A stretch of DNA of 6,533 nucleotides, taken from NCBI GenBank assembly GCA_029938505.1, contig JAOZUV010000118.1:1-6533 (forward strand). Reading direction: 5' to 3'. This stretch comes from Bacteroidales bacterium (GTDB lineage Bacteria > Bacteroidota > Bacteroidia > Bacteroidales > GCA-2711565). Positions 1-6,389 of this stretch are shown here, piece by piece. A program made the position numbers and the translations under genes. Within the stretch, counting starts at the first letter, position 1, and each line of letters starts with the position of its first letter. Under the pieces are notes generated by a model. The model was not told where the DNA came from and did no database searches. It was given only the letters and a program-made list of their open reading frames with translations.

Positions 1-91
1 AGATCGTTATCAGCGTCCTCAATGGGGTGGTAGCTATTATCCATATCCCGTTTATAAGGTGATAGATAAAATTGAGATTCAATCAGAATAA
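1..91 (+). CDS. C-terminal end of an unidentified protein (5' truncated)
   Basis: An open frame (codons begin at base 2) runs from the window edge to a TAA at 89-91 and encodes the last 29 residues of a protein. The tail is rich in aromatic residues, prolines and charge (a GGSYYPYP stretch followed by an amphipathic VIDKIEI strand). That would fit a secreted or envelope protein of Bacteroidota, but this is a guess and no family can be named. The stop lies two bases from the stop of the convergent gene on the other strand. This tight tail-to-tail packing is the main support for the frame being real. The other two + frames offer no better alternative: frame 1 stops at 31-33. Confidence 0.5.
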   Translation, partial: DRYQRPQWGGSYYPYPVYKVIDKIEIQSE

Positions 92-93
92 TT

Positions 94-345
94 TTATTTA
101 TTGTCAACTCCTACAGTATCTTCTTCAAAAAGATTTAATTGATTTTCGGTCACATAACATTCGTCAGGAACACTAACTGCATAGTTTTCAATGTAAGGTC
201 GAATCATTTTCTTAATCAATTTAGTGGGGGTAGTTTTTCTTGCCTTACAATAATTCCTGAGAGATTTTCTTTGACGAACAGTCAATTTAAATGAGATAGT
301 TTTAAATACAAGTGGTTTTGGTTTTCTTTTACGCCGAGCTGCCAT
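94..345 (-). CDS. Small basic ribbon-helix-helix-like protein, 83 aa
   Basis: This encodes an 83-residue protein of the kind usually annotated hypothetical in Bacteroidota. The N-terminus is strongly basic (residues 2-10, ARRKRKPKP). A short beta-type segment follows (residues 15-22, KTISFKLT), then two helices (about 23-37 and 39-54) separated by a TTPTKL turn, and an acidic tail (66-83). Strand-helix-helix with a TPTKLI turn is the pattern of small ribbon-helix-helix DNA-binding proteins, so DNA binding is inferred by fold and not shown. It starts at the ATG at 345-343. It lies 62 bases downstream of glmM on the same strand and could be cotranscribed with it. A one-mismatch -7 box at 368-375 would allow separate expression. 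No target site can be named. Confidence 0.72.
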   Translation of the reverse strand: MAARRKRKPKPLVFKTISFKLTVRQRKSLRNYCKARKTTPTKLIKKMIRPYIENYAVSVPDECYVTENQLNLFEEDTVGVDNK

Positions 346-367
346 AGCTATTAATTAAATATTACCC

Positions 368-375
368 CGAATATA
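368..375 (-). promoter_or_regulatory. Possible weak -7 box for the 83-aa gene
   Basis: On the - strand the bases read TATATTCG, one mismatch from the Bacteroidota -7 consensus TAnnTTTG. They sit about 22 bases before the start codon at 345. No TTG -33 element is visible at the expected spacing. In such AT-rich DNA a match of this quality can arise by chance, so readthrough from glmM is an equally good explanation. Confidence 0.22.
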
Positions 376-407
376 AGAAATTATCACTTTGCTTTACTAA
401 TGAGTTT

Positions 408-1796
408 TCAACAACTTATTGTACGAATCTCCTGCATCACCTTCTGAGCTAGTAAATTTGCTTTATCTGCGCTTTTACTTTCGGCATAAATTCGAATAAT
501 AGGTTCTGTATTTGATTTACGAAGATGAACCCACTCATCTGGAAAATCAATTTTCAATCCATCAATAGTGCTATGCGGAATATCTTTATATTTCGCTTCC
601 ATCTGAAGAAAGATTTCATCAACATCTAAATCAGGAGATAATTCAATTTTATTTTTAGAAATAAAATAATCGGGATACGTTTTTCGAAGCTCAGAACATT
701 TAAGTTTAGTTTTCGCCAAATGAGTTAAAAACAAAGCAATTCCAACCAACGCATCTCGACCATAATGCAAAGCTGGATCAATAATCCCACCATTTCCTTC
801 GCCGCCAATAATAGCATTAACTTCTTTCATTTTAGTAACCACATTTACTTCACCAACAGCTGAAGCAAAATATTCGCCTCCGTGTTTTTCAGTAATATCA
901 CGTAAAGCTCTGGTAGAAGAAAGATTTGAGACTGTATTTCCTTTAGTCTGTCCCAAAATATAATCAGCAATGGCAACCAAGGTGTACTCTTCACCAAACA
1001 TACTCCCATCTTCGCAAACAATGGCTAAACGATCTACATCAGGATCAACTACAAATCCAACATCTGCATTTCCTTCTTTTAGTAATGTTGAGATTTCTGT
1101 AAGATTTTCAGGCAGAGGTTCAGGATTATGAGGAAAATCCCCATTGGCTTCACAATATAATTTTTCAATTTGTGTAACGCCTAAATACTTTAATAAGTCA
1201 GGCAAAATAATCCCTCCCGTCGAATTAACACAATCCAGAACTACTCTGAAATTTGCTTTACGGATAAGATCAACATCTACCAATGGCATCGCCAAAACTT
1301 GTTGAATATGTTCATTATTAAACGACTCATCTAAATAATATGAGCCTAATTTATCCACATCATTAAATATAAAATCACTTTTTGAAATCATATCCAAAAT
1401 ATCTTGACCATCCTGAGCTGAAATAAACTCTCCTTTTTCATTCAACAATTTAAGGGCATTCCATTGTTTGGGATTATGGCTCGCTGTTAAAATAACACCC
1501 CCATCAGCATTGGCAAGTGTAACCGCTATTTCAACCGTAGGTGTAGTTGTTAAACCAGCGTCAATAATATCAGCATCTAAACTCATTGCCGTACCAACAA
1601 GAATATTGTTAAGCATTTCACCAGAGATACGCGCATCTCTGCCCACCACTAGCTTAATTCTATCCTTTGAGCATCTCTTTTTAACAAAATTTACAAAGGC
1701 AGCCGTAAACTTGACAACGTCCAAAGGAGTCAAATTATCACCTTCAACCCCTCCAATTGTTCCACGTATTCCTGAAATAGATTTTATTAAAGTCAT
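408..1796 (-). CDS. glmM: Phosphoglucosamine mutase GlmM (alpha-D-phosphohexomutase family), 462 aa
   Basis: This cytoplasmic enzyme interconverts glucosamine-6-phosphate and glucosamine-1-phosphate on the way to UDP-GlcNAc for peptidoglycan and LPS. All four signature sites of the superfamily are visible: the phosphoserine loop TASHNP (104-109, serine 106), the Mg-binding loop DPDVDR (251-256), the sugar-binding loop GEGNGG (332-337) and the phosphate-binding loop RKSNTEPIIRIY (426-437). The length is normal. The reading frame stays open back to 1913, but the ATG at 1796-1794 is chosen because the protein then begins MTLIKSISGIRGT, as family members do, and because a -7 promoter box lies at 1816-1823, inside the upstream extension. 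The GEGNGG loop differs from the GEQSGH of E. coli-type GlmM and resembles the archaeal/Bacteroidota subgroup. Phosphomannomutase or phosphoglucomutase activity therefore cannot be excluded from sequence. The gene is divergent from the TPR operon. Confidence 0.93.
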   Translation of the reverse strand: MTLIKSISGIRGTIGGVEGDNLTPLDVVKFTAAFVNFVKKRCSKDRIKLVVGRDARISGEMLNNILVGTAMSLDADIIDAGLTTTPTVEIAVTLANADGGVILTASHNPKQWNALKLLNEKGEFISAQDGQDILDMISKSDFIFNDVDKLGSYYLDESFNNEHIQQVLAMPLVDVDLIRKANFRVVLDCVNSTGGIILPDLLKYLGVTQIEKLYCEANGDFPHNPEPLPENLTEISTLLKEGNADVGFVVDPDVDRLAIVCEDGSMFGEEYTLVAIADYILGQTKGNTVSNLSSTRALRDITEKHGGEYFASAVGEVNVVTKMKEVNAIIGGEGNGGIIDPALHYGRDALVGIALFLTHLAKTKLKCSELRKTYPDYFISKNKIELSPDLDVDEIFLQMEAKYKDIPHSTIDGLKIDFPDEWVHLRKSNTEPIIRIYAESKSADKANLLAQKVMQEIRTISC

Positions 1797-1815
1797 GAGT
1801 CCGATTTTATATTCA

Positions 1816-1823
1816 CAAATGTA
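1816..1823 (-). promoter_or_regulatory. Bacteroidota -7 box of the glmM promoter
   Basis: On the - strand the bases read TACATTTG, a full match to TAnnTTTG. Transcription would start near 1810, giving a leader of about 14 bases before the ATG at 1796. The -33 element is poor: only a GTT about 18 bases upstream (1842-1844), not the consensus TTG. The position excludes a glmM start further upstream in the same frame. Confidence 0.55.
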
Positions 1824-1933
1824 CTGAAATATTACGTTAAGAACTCTAGCAAATAATGAATTTTTAAACTCATTAAAGTTAAAAAAATGTGAATAAAAAT
1901 CATACTTAAACAACCATCAAATAACAATTTAAT

Positions 1934-1941
1934 TACTTTTG
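1934..1941 (+). promoter_or_regulatory. Bacteroidota -7 box of the TPR-DHOD-popT-aroE operon
   Basis: The bases read TACTTTTG, a full match to TAnnTTTG. The expected start of transcription is near 1947, about 26 bases before the ATG at 1973. There is no TTG at the -33 spacing (1912-1914 is AAC). Three TTGA units lie in the leader at 1956-1967. This box and the glmM box on the opposite strand lie about 110 bases apart, so the two units have separate back-to-back promoters. Confidence 0.5.
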
Positions 1942-1972
1942 TACTGTGGATTAATTTGATTGATTGATATTT

Positions 1973-3379
1973 ATGATGAGTAATTTTGAGGAACCGGAAA
2001 ATGAATTTCAAATACAGCAATTGATTGCACGATTTGAAAAAATGATTCTCCAAGAACAGGAGGCCTTTTTTGACGTGCAAGAATTTGAAGATATTATTGA
2101 TTATTATCTAGAAAGGAATGATTTAAGGAATACAAAAACAGCTATTCAATCAGCCACAACGCAGCATCCTAACACCATCAATTTTCAGTTTAAGAAAGCA
2201 CTTTATTTAATCGCCGATTCTAAATACGAAAAAGCTTTACAACTCCTCAATAAAGTTGAAAAGTTTGAGCCCGAGAATGCTGAAATTTATTTAACAAAAG
2301 GTGTTGTTTTATCTCATCAAAAAAAATACGATGAGGCTATAGAGGAATACAAAAAAGCTGTTGCATTATCAGATGATCCTGAAGAAATTTATACAAACAT
2401 AGCTTTTGAATACGAGAACATGGGCGATTATTCAATGGCCATCGGGTTTTTAAAAAAGGTTTTAGAATTAAACCCCGAGAGCGAAGCCATCATTTATGAG
2501 CTATCATTTTGTTATGAACTTTCAAATCGTTCGGACGAGAGCGTAGCTTTTTACTCAGAATTTATTGACAAAAATCCTTATTCAAAATCGGCCTGGTTTA
2601 ATTTAGGAATATCCTATAATAATCTGGAACTTTATGAAAAGGCGATTGAAGCTTATGACTATTCCATTGCCATTGATGAATCATTTGCTTCAGCATATTT
2701 CAATAAGGCCAATTCACATACTCACCTTAAAGAGTTTGATAAAGCCATTGAAGCTTATAAGGAAACCTTCAATTATGAAGAAGCAGAGGCCATGACTTAT
2801 TATTATATTGGCGAATGCTATGAGAAGCTAGGAAAGCATCTTAAATCTATTGAATATTACAATAAAGCAACTGATTTAGACGACAAATTACCTGATGCAT
2901 GGGTGGGTATTGGATTATCAAATATAGAACTAGGGCATTTAACAACTGGACTTAAATGTATTAGAAGAGCTGTTGAACTTGAAGAAGTTAATGCCGAATA
3001 TTGGTATATTTTAGGAGATGCCCAACGAAAACTAGGGCTATTAGAAGAAGCTGTTGAATCATACCAAAAAGTCTGTGAATTAGACCCATCCCATCCCGAT
3101 ATTTGGATGGACTATTCTGACATTTACACCAAAATCGACAATTATGAATCTGCAATCACGGTTCTAAAAAAGGGTATCGAAAATCAGGCAAAAAATGCAG
3201 ATCTTCATTACCGTCTTGGAATTTATTATTTAAAATCTGGATTGACTAAAGAAGCGTATAAAAGTTTTGAGTACGCTCTTGAATTAGACTATAAAAAACA
3301 CACTCATTTATTCGACTATTGGCCACAATTAAAAGACGATTCAAACATCTTGGGCCTTATTGACACATTTACAGATTAA
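1973..3379 (+). CDS. Tetratricopeptide repeat (TPR) protein, 468 aa
   Basis: The protein is almost entirely TPR repeats. After an acidic N-terminal segment (1-30) and a divergent helical unit (about 31-67), eleven consecutive 34-residue repeats run from about residue 68 to 441. Most show the expected pattern of small and aromatic positions ending in LDP/LNP-like turns, for example AWFNLGISYNNLELYEKAIE and YWYILGDAQRKLGLLEEAVE. A short tail (HLFDYWPQL and beyond) follows. There is no signal peptide or membrane segment, so it is probably a cytoplasmic protein-protein interaction scaffold; its partner is unknown. Two ATGs are adjacent (1973 and 1976) and either could be used. An in-frame TTG at 1964 is possible but less likely. 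It is the first gene of the + strand block, 28 bases before the DHOD-like gene. The TPR call is secure and the role is not. Confidence 0.9.
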   Translation: MMSNFEEPENEFQIQQLIARFEKMILQEQEAFFDVQEFEDIIDYYLERNDLRNTKTAIQSATTQHPNTINFQFKKALYLIADSKYEKALQLLNKVEKFEPENAEIYLTKGVVLSHQKKYDEAIEEYKKAVALSDDPEEIYTNIAFEYENMGDYSMAIGFLKKVLELNPESEAIIYELSFCYELSNRSDESVAFYSEFIDKNPYSKSAWFNLGISYNNLELYEKAIEAYDYSIAIDESFASAYFNKANSHTHLKEFDKAIEAYKETFNYEEAEAMTYYYIGECYEKLGKHLKSIEYYNKATDLDDKLPDAWVGIGLSNIELGHLTTGLKCIRRAVELEEVNAEYWYILGDAQRKLGLLEEAVESYQKVCELDPSHPDIWMDYSDIYTKIDNYESAITVLKKGIENQAKNADLHYRLGIYYLKSGLTKEAYKSFEYALELDYKKHTHLFDYWPQLKDDSNILGLIDTFTD

Positions 3380-3407
3380 TATTCCCATTAAGGGTAAACA
3401 TTAAATT

Positions 3408-4394
3408 ATGGCAGACTTAACAACAACATACCTCGGTTTAAAACTTAAAAACCCAATCATAGTTGCAAGTAGCGGATTAACTGAGCATCTGAAAAGCATA
3501 AAGGAATTAGATAAAAATGGAGCTGCTGCAATTGTTCTAAAATCCATATTCGAAGAAGAAATAACCCATGAATACGAAGCTTTGATTCAAGAAGCAGACA
3601 ATATGGGCTATAATGCCGAACATATGGATTATTTTGATTATCAGATTCGAGAGAAAAATATCACTCACTATATTCAATTAATTAAAGAAGCAAAATCAGA
3701 AGTAAGCATCCCTATCATTGCAAGCATAAATTGCTTTAGCACTCACGAATGGGAATATTTTGCATTGAATTGCGAAAAAGCAGGAGCTGATGCTCTTGAA
3801 CTAAACATTTTTATTCTTCCTTCTGATATTGATCTTGAAAGTGATTTAGTTGAAAAAAAATATTTGAAAATTATTGAAAAAATAAAGGCAAAAGTTAACA
3901 TTCCAATCGCTTTAAAAATCAGTCCATATTTTTCGAATCTAGCTGCCATGATCCAAAAGTTAGACAAATCGGGTATACAAGGATTAGTATTATTTAATCG
4001 TTTTTTTAGTCCGGATTTTGATATTGATAAATTAGAATTAGCACCTTCTTTTGTTTTCAGCAATCCCGATGACATTGCTTTACCATTACGATGGATGTCG
4101 ATAATGTCGAAAAGAGTGGAATGCGATTTAGTTGCTTCAACTGGCATTCACGATGGCGAAGGTGTTATCAAACAACTATTAGCGGGAGCTAATGCTGTTC
4201 AGCTTGCTTCTGTTTTATACAAGAATGGAACTACAGTTATTGGAGATATGCTTAAAACTTTGGAAGATTGGATGGATGAAAAAGGGTTCAAAAACTTAGA
4301 TGATTGCCGTGGACTTTTAAGTCAATCAGCCAGCAGTAAGCCTGCACTTTACGAAAGAGTACAATTTATGAAATATTTCAGCGGTAAATTTTAA
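3408..4394 (+). CDS. Dihydroorotate dehydrogenase-like FMN protein, probably not a true DHODH, 328 aa
   Basis: This is a TIM-barrel flavoprotein related to class 1A dihydroorotate dehydrogenase (PyrD). Recognisable parts are the N-terminal LGLKLKNPIIVASSG strand, the KS pair at 45-46 that binds FMN in PyrD, LELN (130-133), ALKISPYF (168-175, with the conserved lysine 170), LFNRF (195-199) and the FMN phosphate site STGIHDGEGV plus AVQLASVLY (244-271). The catalytic loop of PyrD, NLSCPN, is replaced here by NIFILP (133-138), so the catalytic cysteine is an isoleucine. Orotate-contacting asparagines of that loop are lost too. The protein therefore belongs to the DHOD-like subfamily and should not be counted as the pyrimidine enzyme. 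Its substrate is unknown; a redox role with another partner is possible. It is cytoplasmic and cotranscribed with its neighbours (28-base gap upstream, 12-base gap downstream). Confidence 0.86.
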   Translation: MADLTTTYLGLKLKNPIIVASSGLTEHLKSIKELDKNGAAAIVLKSIFEEEITHEYEALIQEADNMGYNAEHMDYFDYQIREKNITHYIQLIKEAKSEVSIPIIASINCFSTHEWEYFALNCEKAGADALELNIFILPSDIDLESDLVEKKYLKIIEKIKAKVNIPIALKISPYFSNLAAMIQKLDKSGIQGLVLFNRFFSPDFDIDKLELAPSFVFSNPDDIALPLRWMSIMSKRVECDLVASTGIHDGEGVIKQLLAGANAVQLASVLYKNGTTVIGDMLKTLEDWMDEKGFKNLDDCRGLLSQSASSKPALYERVQFMKYFSGKF

Positions 4395-4406
4395 AAAATA
4401 AATTTC

Positions 4407-5333
4407 ATGAAAGAATTCATCATCCTTGTTTTAAAAGGATTAGGCATGGGAGCCGCCAATGTAATTCCTGGTGTATCGGGAGGAACCATTGCGCTTATCA
4501 CTGGTATTTTTGAACGATTAATCAACGCTATAAAATCATTCAATTTTACTGCATTAAAATTATTATTCACTTTTAAGTTTGCTGAATTCTCAAAACATAC
4601 CGACTTAAAATTCCTGATTGCAGTATTTTCCGGGATCGTTATTGCTATTGTTTCATTGGCTAAATTATTCGATTTCTTATTCGAAAATTACCCCGTATAT
4701 ATTTGGGCCTATTTCTTTGGATTGGTTTTAGCTTCAGTTTATTTTGTTGGGAAAAGAATTACACATTGGGGATTTAGTGTGATCCTAAGCTTTATTATCG
4801 GAACTGCAATCGCAATAGCCGTTTCAGTTTTAAACCCTGCAACCGAAAATCAAGGATTTATTTATTTAATTATTTGTGGAGTTGCAGCTATTTGCAGCAT
4901 GATCCTTCCAGGACTCTCCGGTTCATTCATTTTATTTATAATGGGGAATTATAAATTGGTAGCTATTGATGCAATTACTAATATGGATTTCGCCATATTA
5001 GTACCTGTAATTATTGGGGCTGTATTTGGTTTAATTGCTTTTTCTCATTTACTTTCCTGGGTATTTAAGAAATTTCGAAACCAAACTATTTCATTGCTAA
5101 CAGGCTTTATCTTAGGATCAGTAAGTATTCTTTGGCCATGGCAAAATAAAATTTATTTATTAAATGAAATTGGGTCAAAAGTTATAAAAAATAGAGAACC
5201 CATTATCGTTAAGTATGAACGCTTTCTTCCAAAAACCTTTGATTTAGCTTTTTTTATCGCTCTTGGATTTATTATCTTTGGCATACTAAGCATTTGGGCT
5301 ATAGAACTTGGTGCTCAAAAAACTAAAAAATAA
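4407..5333 (+). CDS. popT: DUF368 polyprenyl-phosphate transporter (PopT family), 308 aa
   Basis: This is a polytopic inner-membrane protein of the DUF368 family. Members named PopT return undecaprenyl-phosphate from the outer to the inner face of the membrane, so that the lipid carrier can be reused for peptidoglycan and other surface polymers. The family hallmark is an internal duplication, and both copies are visible: GMGAANVIPGVSGGT (13-27) and SMILPGLSGSFIL (164-176), each a glycine-rich broken helix. Hydrophobic segments lie at about 10-36, 68-88, 97-115, 122-142, 151-181, 194-216, 227-245 and 279-299. The C-terminus is basic (QKTKK). The start at 4407 gives the typical MKEFIILVLKGLGMG opening. 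It sits 7 bases before aroE and 12 bases after the DHOD-like gene, so it is almost certainly in the same transcript. Family assignment is firm; transport by this member is inferred. Confidence 0.88.
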   Translation: MKEFIILVLKGLGMGAANVIPGVSGGTIALITGIFERLINAIKSFNFTALKLLFTFKFAEFSKHTDLKFLIAVFSGIVIAIVSLAKLFDFLFENYPVYIWAYFFGLVLASVYFVGKRITHWGFSVILSFIIGTAIAIAVSVLNPATENQGFIYLIICGVAAICSMILPGLSGSFILFIMGNYKLVAIDAITNMDFAILVPVIIGAVFGLIAFSHLLSWVFKKFRNQTISLLTGFILGSVSILWPWQNKIYLLNEIGSKVIKNREPIIVKYERFLPKTFDLAFFIALGFIIFGILSIWAIELGAQKTKK

Positions 5334-5340
5334 TTTCCTT

Positions 5341-6084
5341 ATGAAAACCTATGGACTGATAGGAAAATCATTATCTCATTCTTTTTCCCAATCTTATTTC
5401 AAGGAAAAATTCAAATCAGAAAACTTAGATTGCCAATACTTAAATTTTGAACTTAACGAAATCAATGAATTCCCACAACTATTAACTAATAATCCTAAAA
5501 TTGGCGGATTTAATGTTACGATTCCTTATAAAGAACAAATTATTAAATTTTTGGATGAAATTGATAAAGAGGCTAAATTCATAGGTGCTGTAAATACAAT
5601 AAAGCTTACTAAATCAGGCAAAACTGTTTCAATGATTGGCTATAATACCGATGCACTAGGCTTCGAATACACATTGAAACCTCATTTAAAATCACATCAT
5701 CGTAGAGCATTAATACTGGGAACTGGAGGAGCATCTAAAGCAGTAAAATTTGTATTGAATAAATATGGAATCGGTGTTATTGACATTTCACGTCGACCAT
5801 TGAAAAAAGATCAAATGAGCTACGGACTTATTGACAAGCAAGTTATCGATGAACATCTGATTATTATAAATACTACTCCTCTAGGAATGTTTCCAAACAG
5901 AGAAACACACCCAGACATCCCCTATGAATATATTGGGAAAAATCACTTATTATTCGATTTAGTCTATAATCCAGCCGAAACCTTATTCTTAAAAAAGGGT
6001 AAAGAAAATGGTGCTATAATAGTGAACGGTTTAGAGATGCTTCATCATCAGGCTGAGCAATCGTGGAGAATTTGGAATCGCTAG
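5341..6084 (+). CDS. aroE: Shikimate dehydrogenase AroE, 247 aa
   Basis: AroE reduces 3-dehydroshikimate to shikimate with NADPH, in the cytoplasm, in the pathway to chorismate and the aromatic amino acids. Shikimate-site residues are present: SLSHS (10-14), NVTIPYK (58-64, catalytic lysine 64), GAVNT (82-86) and GYNTDALGF (100-108, catalytic aspartate 104). The nucleotide-binding loop is GTGGASKA (127-134). SRR (150-152) at the end of the second strand fits NADP preference. NTTPLGM (177-183), DLVYNP (206-211) and Q237 near the C-terminus complete the family pattern. At 247 residues it is shorter than the E. coli enzyme (about 272), as is usual in Bacteroidota. The ATG at 5341 is preferred over an in-frame GTG at 5308, which would add 11 residues lying inside the popT gene. 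It is the last gene of the operon and its TAG overlaps the convergent stop. Confidence 0.95.
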   Translation: MKTYGLIGKSLSHSFSQSYFKEKFKSENLDCQYLNFELNEINEFPQLLTNNPKIGGFNVTIPYKEQIIKFLDEIDKEAKFIGAVNTIKLTKSGKTVSMIGYNTDALGFEYTLKPHLKSHHRRALILGTGGASKAVKFVLNKYGIGVIDISRRPLKKDQMSYGLIDKQVIDEHLIIINTTPLGMFPNRETHPDIPYEYIGKNHLLFDLVYNPAETLFLKKGKENGAIIVNGLEMLHHQAEQSWRIWNR

Positions 6085-6089
6085 GATTC
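6075..6089. terminator. Small hairpin at the convergent aroE/DUF4342 ends
   Basis: GAATC (6075-6079) and GATTC (6085-6089) form a 5-bp stem around the loop GCTAG (6080-6084), which contains both stop codons. The stem is short and no T-run follows on either strand, so it is a weak candidate for a bidirectional terminator and may be coincidental. Confidence 0.2.
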
Positions 6090-6326
6090 TTCCTCTCTAA
6101 TAATCTCTACTGAAAGGTCTGTTGCCAGTACACCCAGAGTTGCAATTCCTGCTAAAAATGGAGCTAGTATTACCCCAACTACTCCCACAGTAACAGGTAT
6201 TTCTAAATACTTTGTTCCCTTTTCATCCTTAACGATGATTCGACTAACATTCCCTTCTTTCACAATCTTTTTTATTGTTTTGAGAAGTTCTGCTCCTTTT
6301 ACTCTTATTTCTTCTTTAATACTCAT
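6081..6326 (-). CDS. DUF4342 family small protein, 81 aa
   Basis: The whole protein matches the DUF4342 pattern. It has an N-terminal charged helix (1-24), then EGNVSRIIVKDEKG (24-37), a YLEIPV strand (40-45), a hydrophobic glycine/alanine-rich stretch (46-69, VGVVGVILAPFLAGI and onward) and a short ILVEI-like end, here LSVEIIREEES. The function of the family is not known. The hydrophobic stretch could be a membrane segment or the core of a small fold; its glycine content and central proline leave this open. It starts at the ATG at 6326-6324. The gene converges on aroE with a 4-base overlap and is divergent from the Nramp gene, whose start lies 63 bases away. Confidence 0.82.
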   Translation of the reverse strand: MSIKEEIRVKGAELLKTIKKIVKEGNVSRIIVKDEKGTKYLEIPVTVGVVGVILAPFLAGIATLGVLATDLSVEIIREEES

Positions 6327-6344
6327 TATACAGTGTTGTTCTTA

Positions 6345-6352
6345 CAAAGAAA
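6345..6352 (-). promoter_or_regulatory. Possible -7 box for the DUF4342 gene
   Basis: On the - strand the bases read TTTCTTTG, one mismatch from TAnnTTTG. They sit about 18 bases before the start codon, the same layout as the better boxes in this window. No -33 TTG is visible at the expected spacing. The box overlaps the left arm of the inverted repeat at 6346-6363. Confidence 0.3.
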
Positions 6353-6363
6353 CAAATTTCTTT
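6346..6363. repeat. 7-bp inverted repeat between the DUF4342 and Nramp genes
   Basis: AAAGAAA (6346-6352) and TTTCTTT (6357-6363) form a perfect inverted repeat with a 4-base centre. It ends two bases before the -7 box at 6365 and overlaps the likely promoter of the divergent gene. The position would suit an operator controlling both genes. The sequence resembles no metal-regulator box I know, and the low complexity of the arms makes chance a real alternative. Confidence 0.3.
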
Positions 6364-6364
6364 T

Positions 6365-6372
6365 TACATTTG
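6365..6372 (+). promoter_or_regulatory. Bacteroidota -7 box for the Nramp-family gene
   Basis: The bases read TACATTTG, a full match to TAnnTTTG and the same octamer as the glmM box. Transcription would start near 6378, leaving a leader of about 12 bases before the ATG at 6390. The nearest TTG (6336-6338) is 26 bases upstream, longer than the usual 19. Confidence 0.5.
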
Positions 6373-6389
6373 TGTTAAACAGAAATGCA

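Noticed and set aside
71..83. Hairpin ATTGA-GAT-TCAAT near the end of the first gene
   Set aside because: A 5-bp AT-rich stem with no proper T-run, inside coding sequence, is too weak to call a terminator.
1468..1827. Open frame of 119 codons on the + strand
   Set aside because: It lies antisense within glmM, whose catalytic motifs are intact, and its translation has no recognisable domain.
1797..1913. N-terminal 39-residue extension of glmM
   Set aside because: It contains the -7 promoter box and does not resemble the N-terminus of phosphohexomutases.
1956..1967. Three TTGA units in the leader of the TPR gene, considered as a phase-variable repeat
   Set aside because: Three copies of a tetramer are too few for frequent slippage, and the repeat lies before the likely ATG, so it would not change the frame.
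1832..2080. Open frame of 82 codons on the - strand across the divergent promoter region
   Set aside because: It covers both the 5' end of the TPR gene and its -7 box. The translation is a low-complexity AT-driven product with no family resemblance.
3743..4147. Open frame of 134 codons on the - strand
   Set aside because: It is antisense to the DHOD-like gene, whose conserved motifs span the same bases.
5308..5340. GTG start giving AroE 11 extra residues
   Set aside because: It would lie inside the end of popT. The ATG at 5341 gives the standard KTYGLIGKSLSHS opening.
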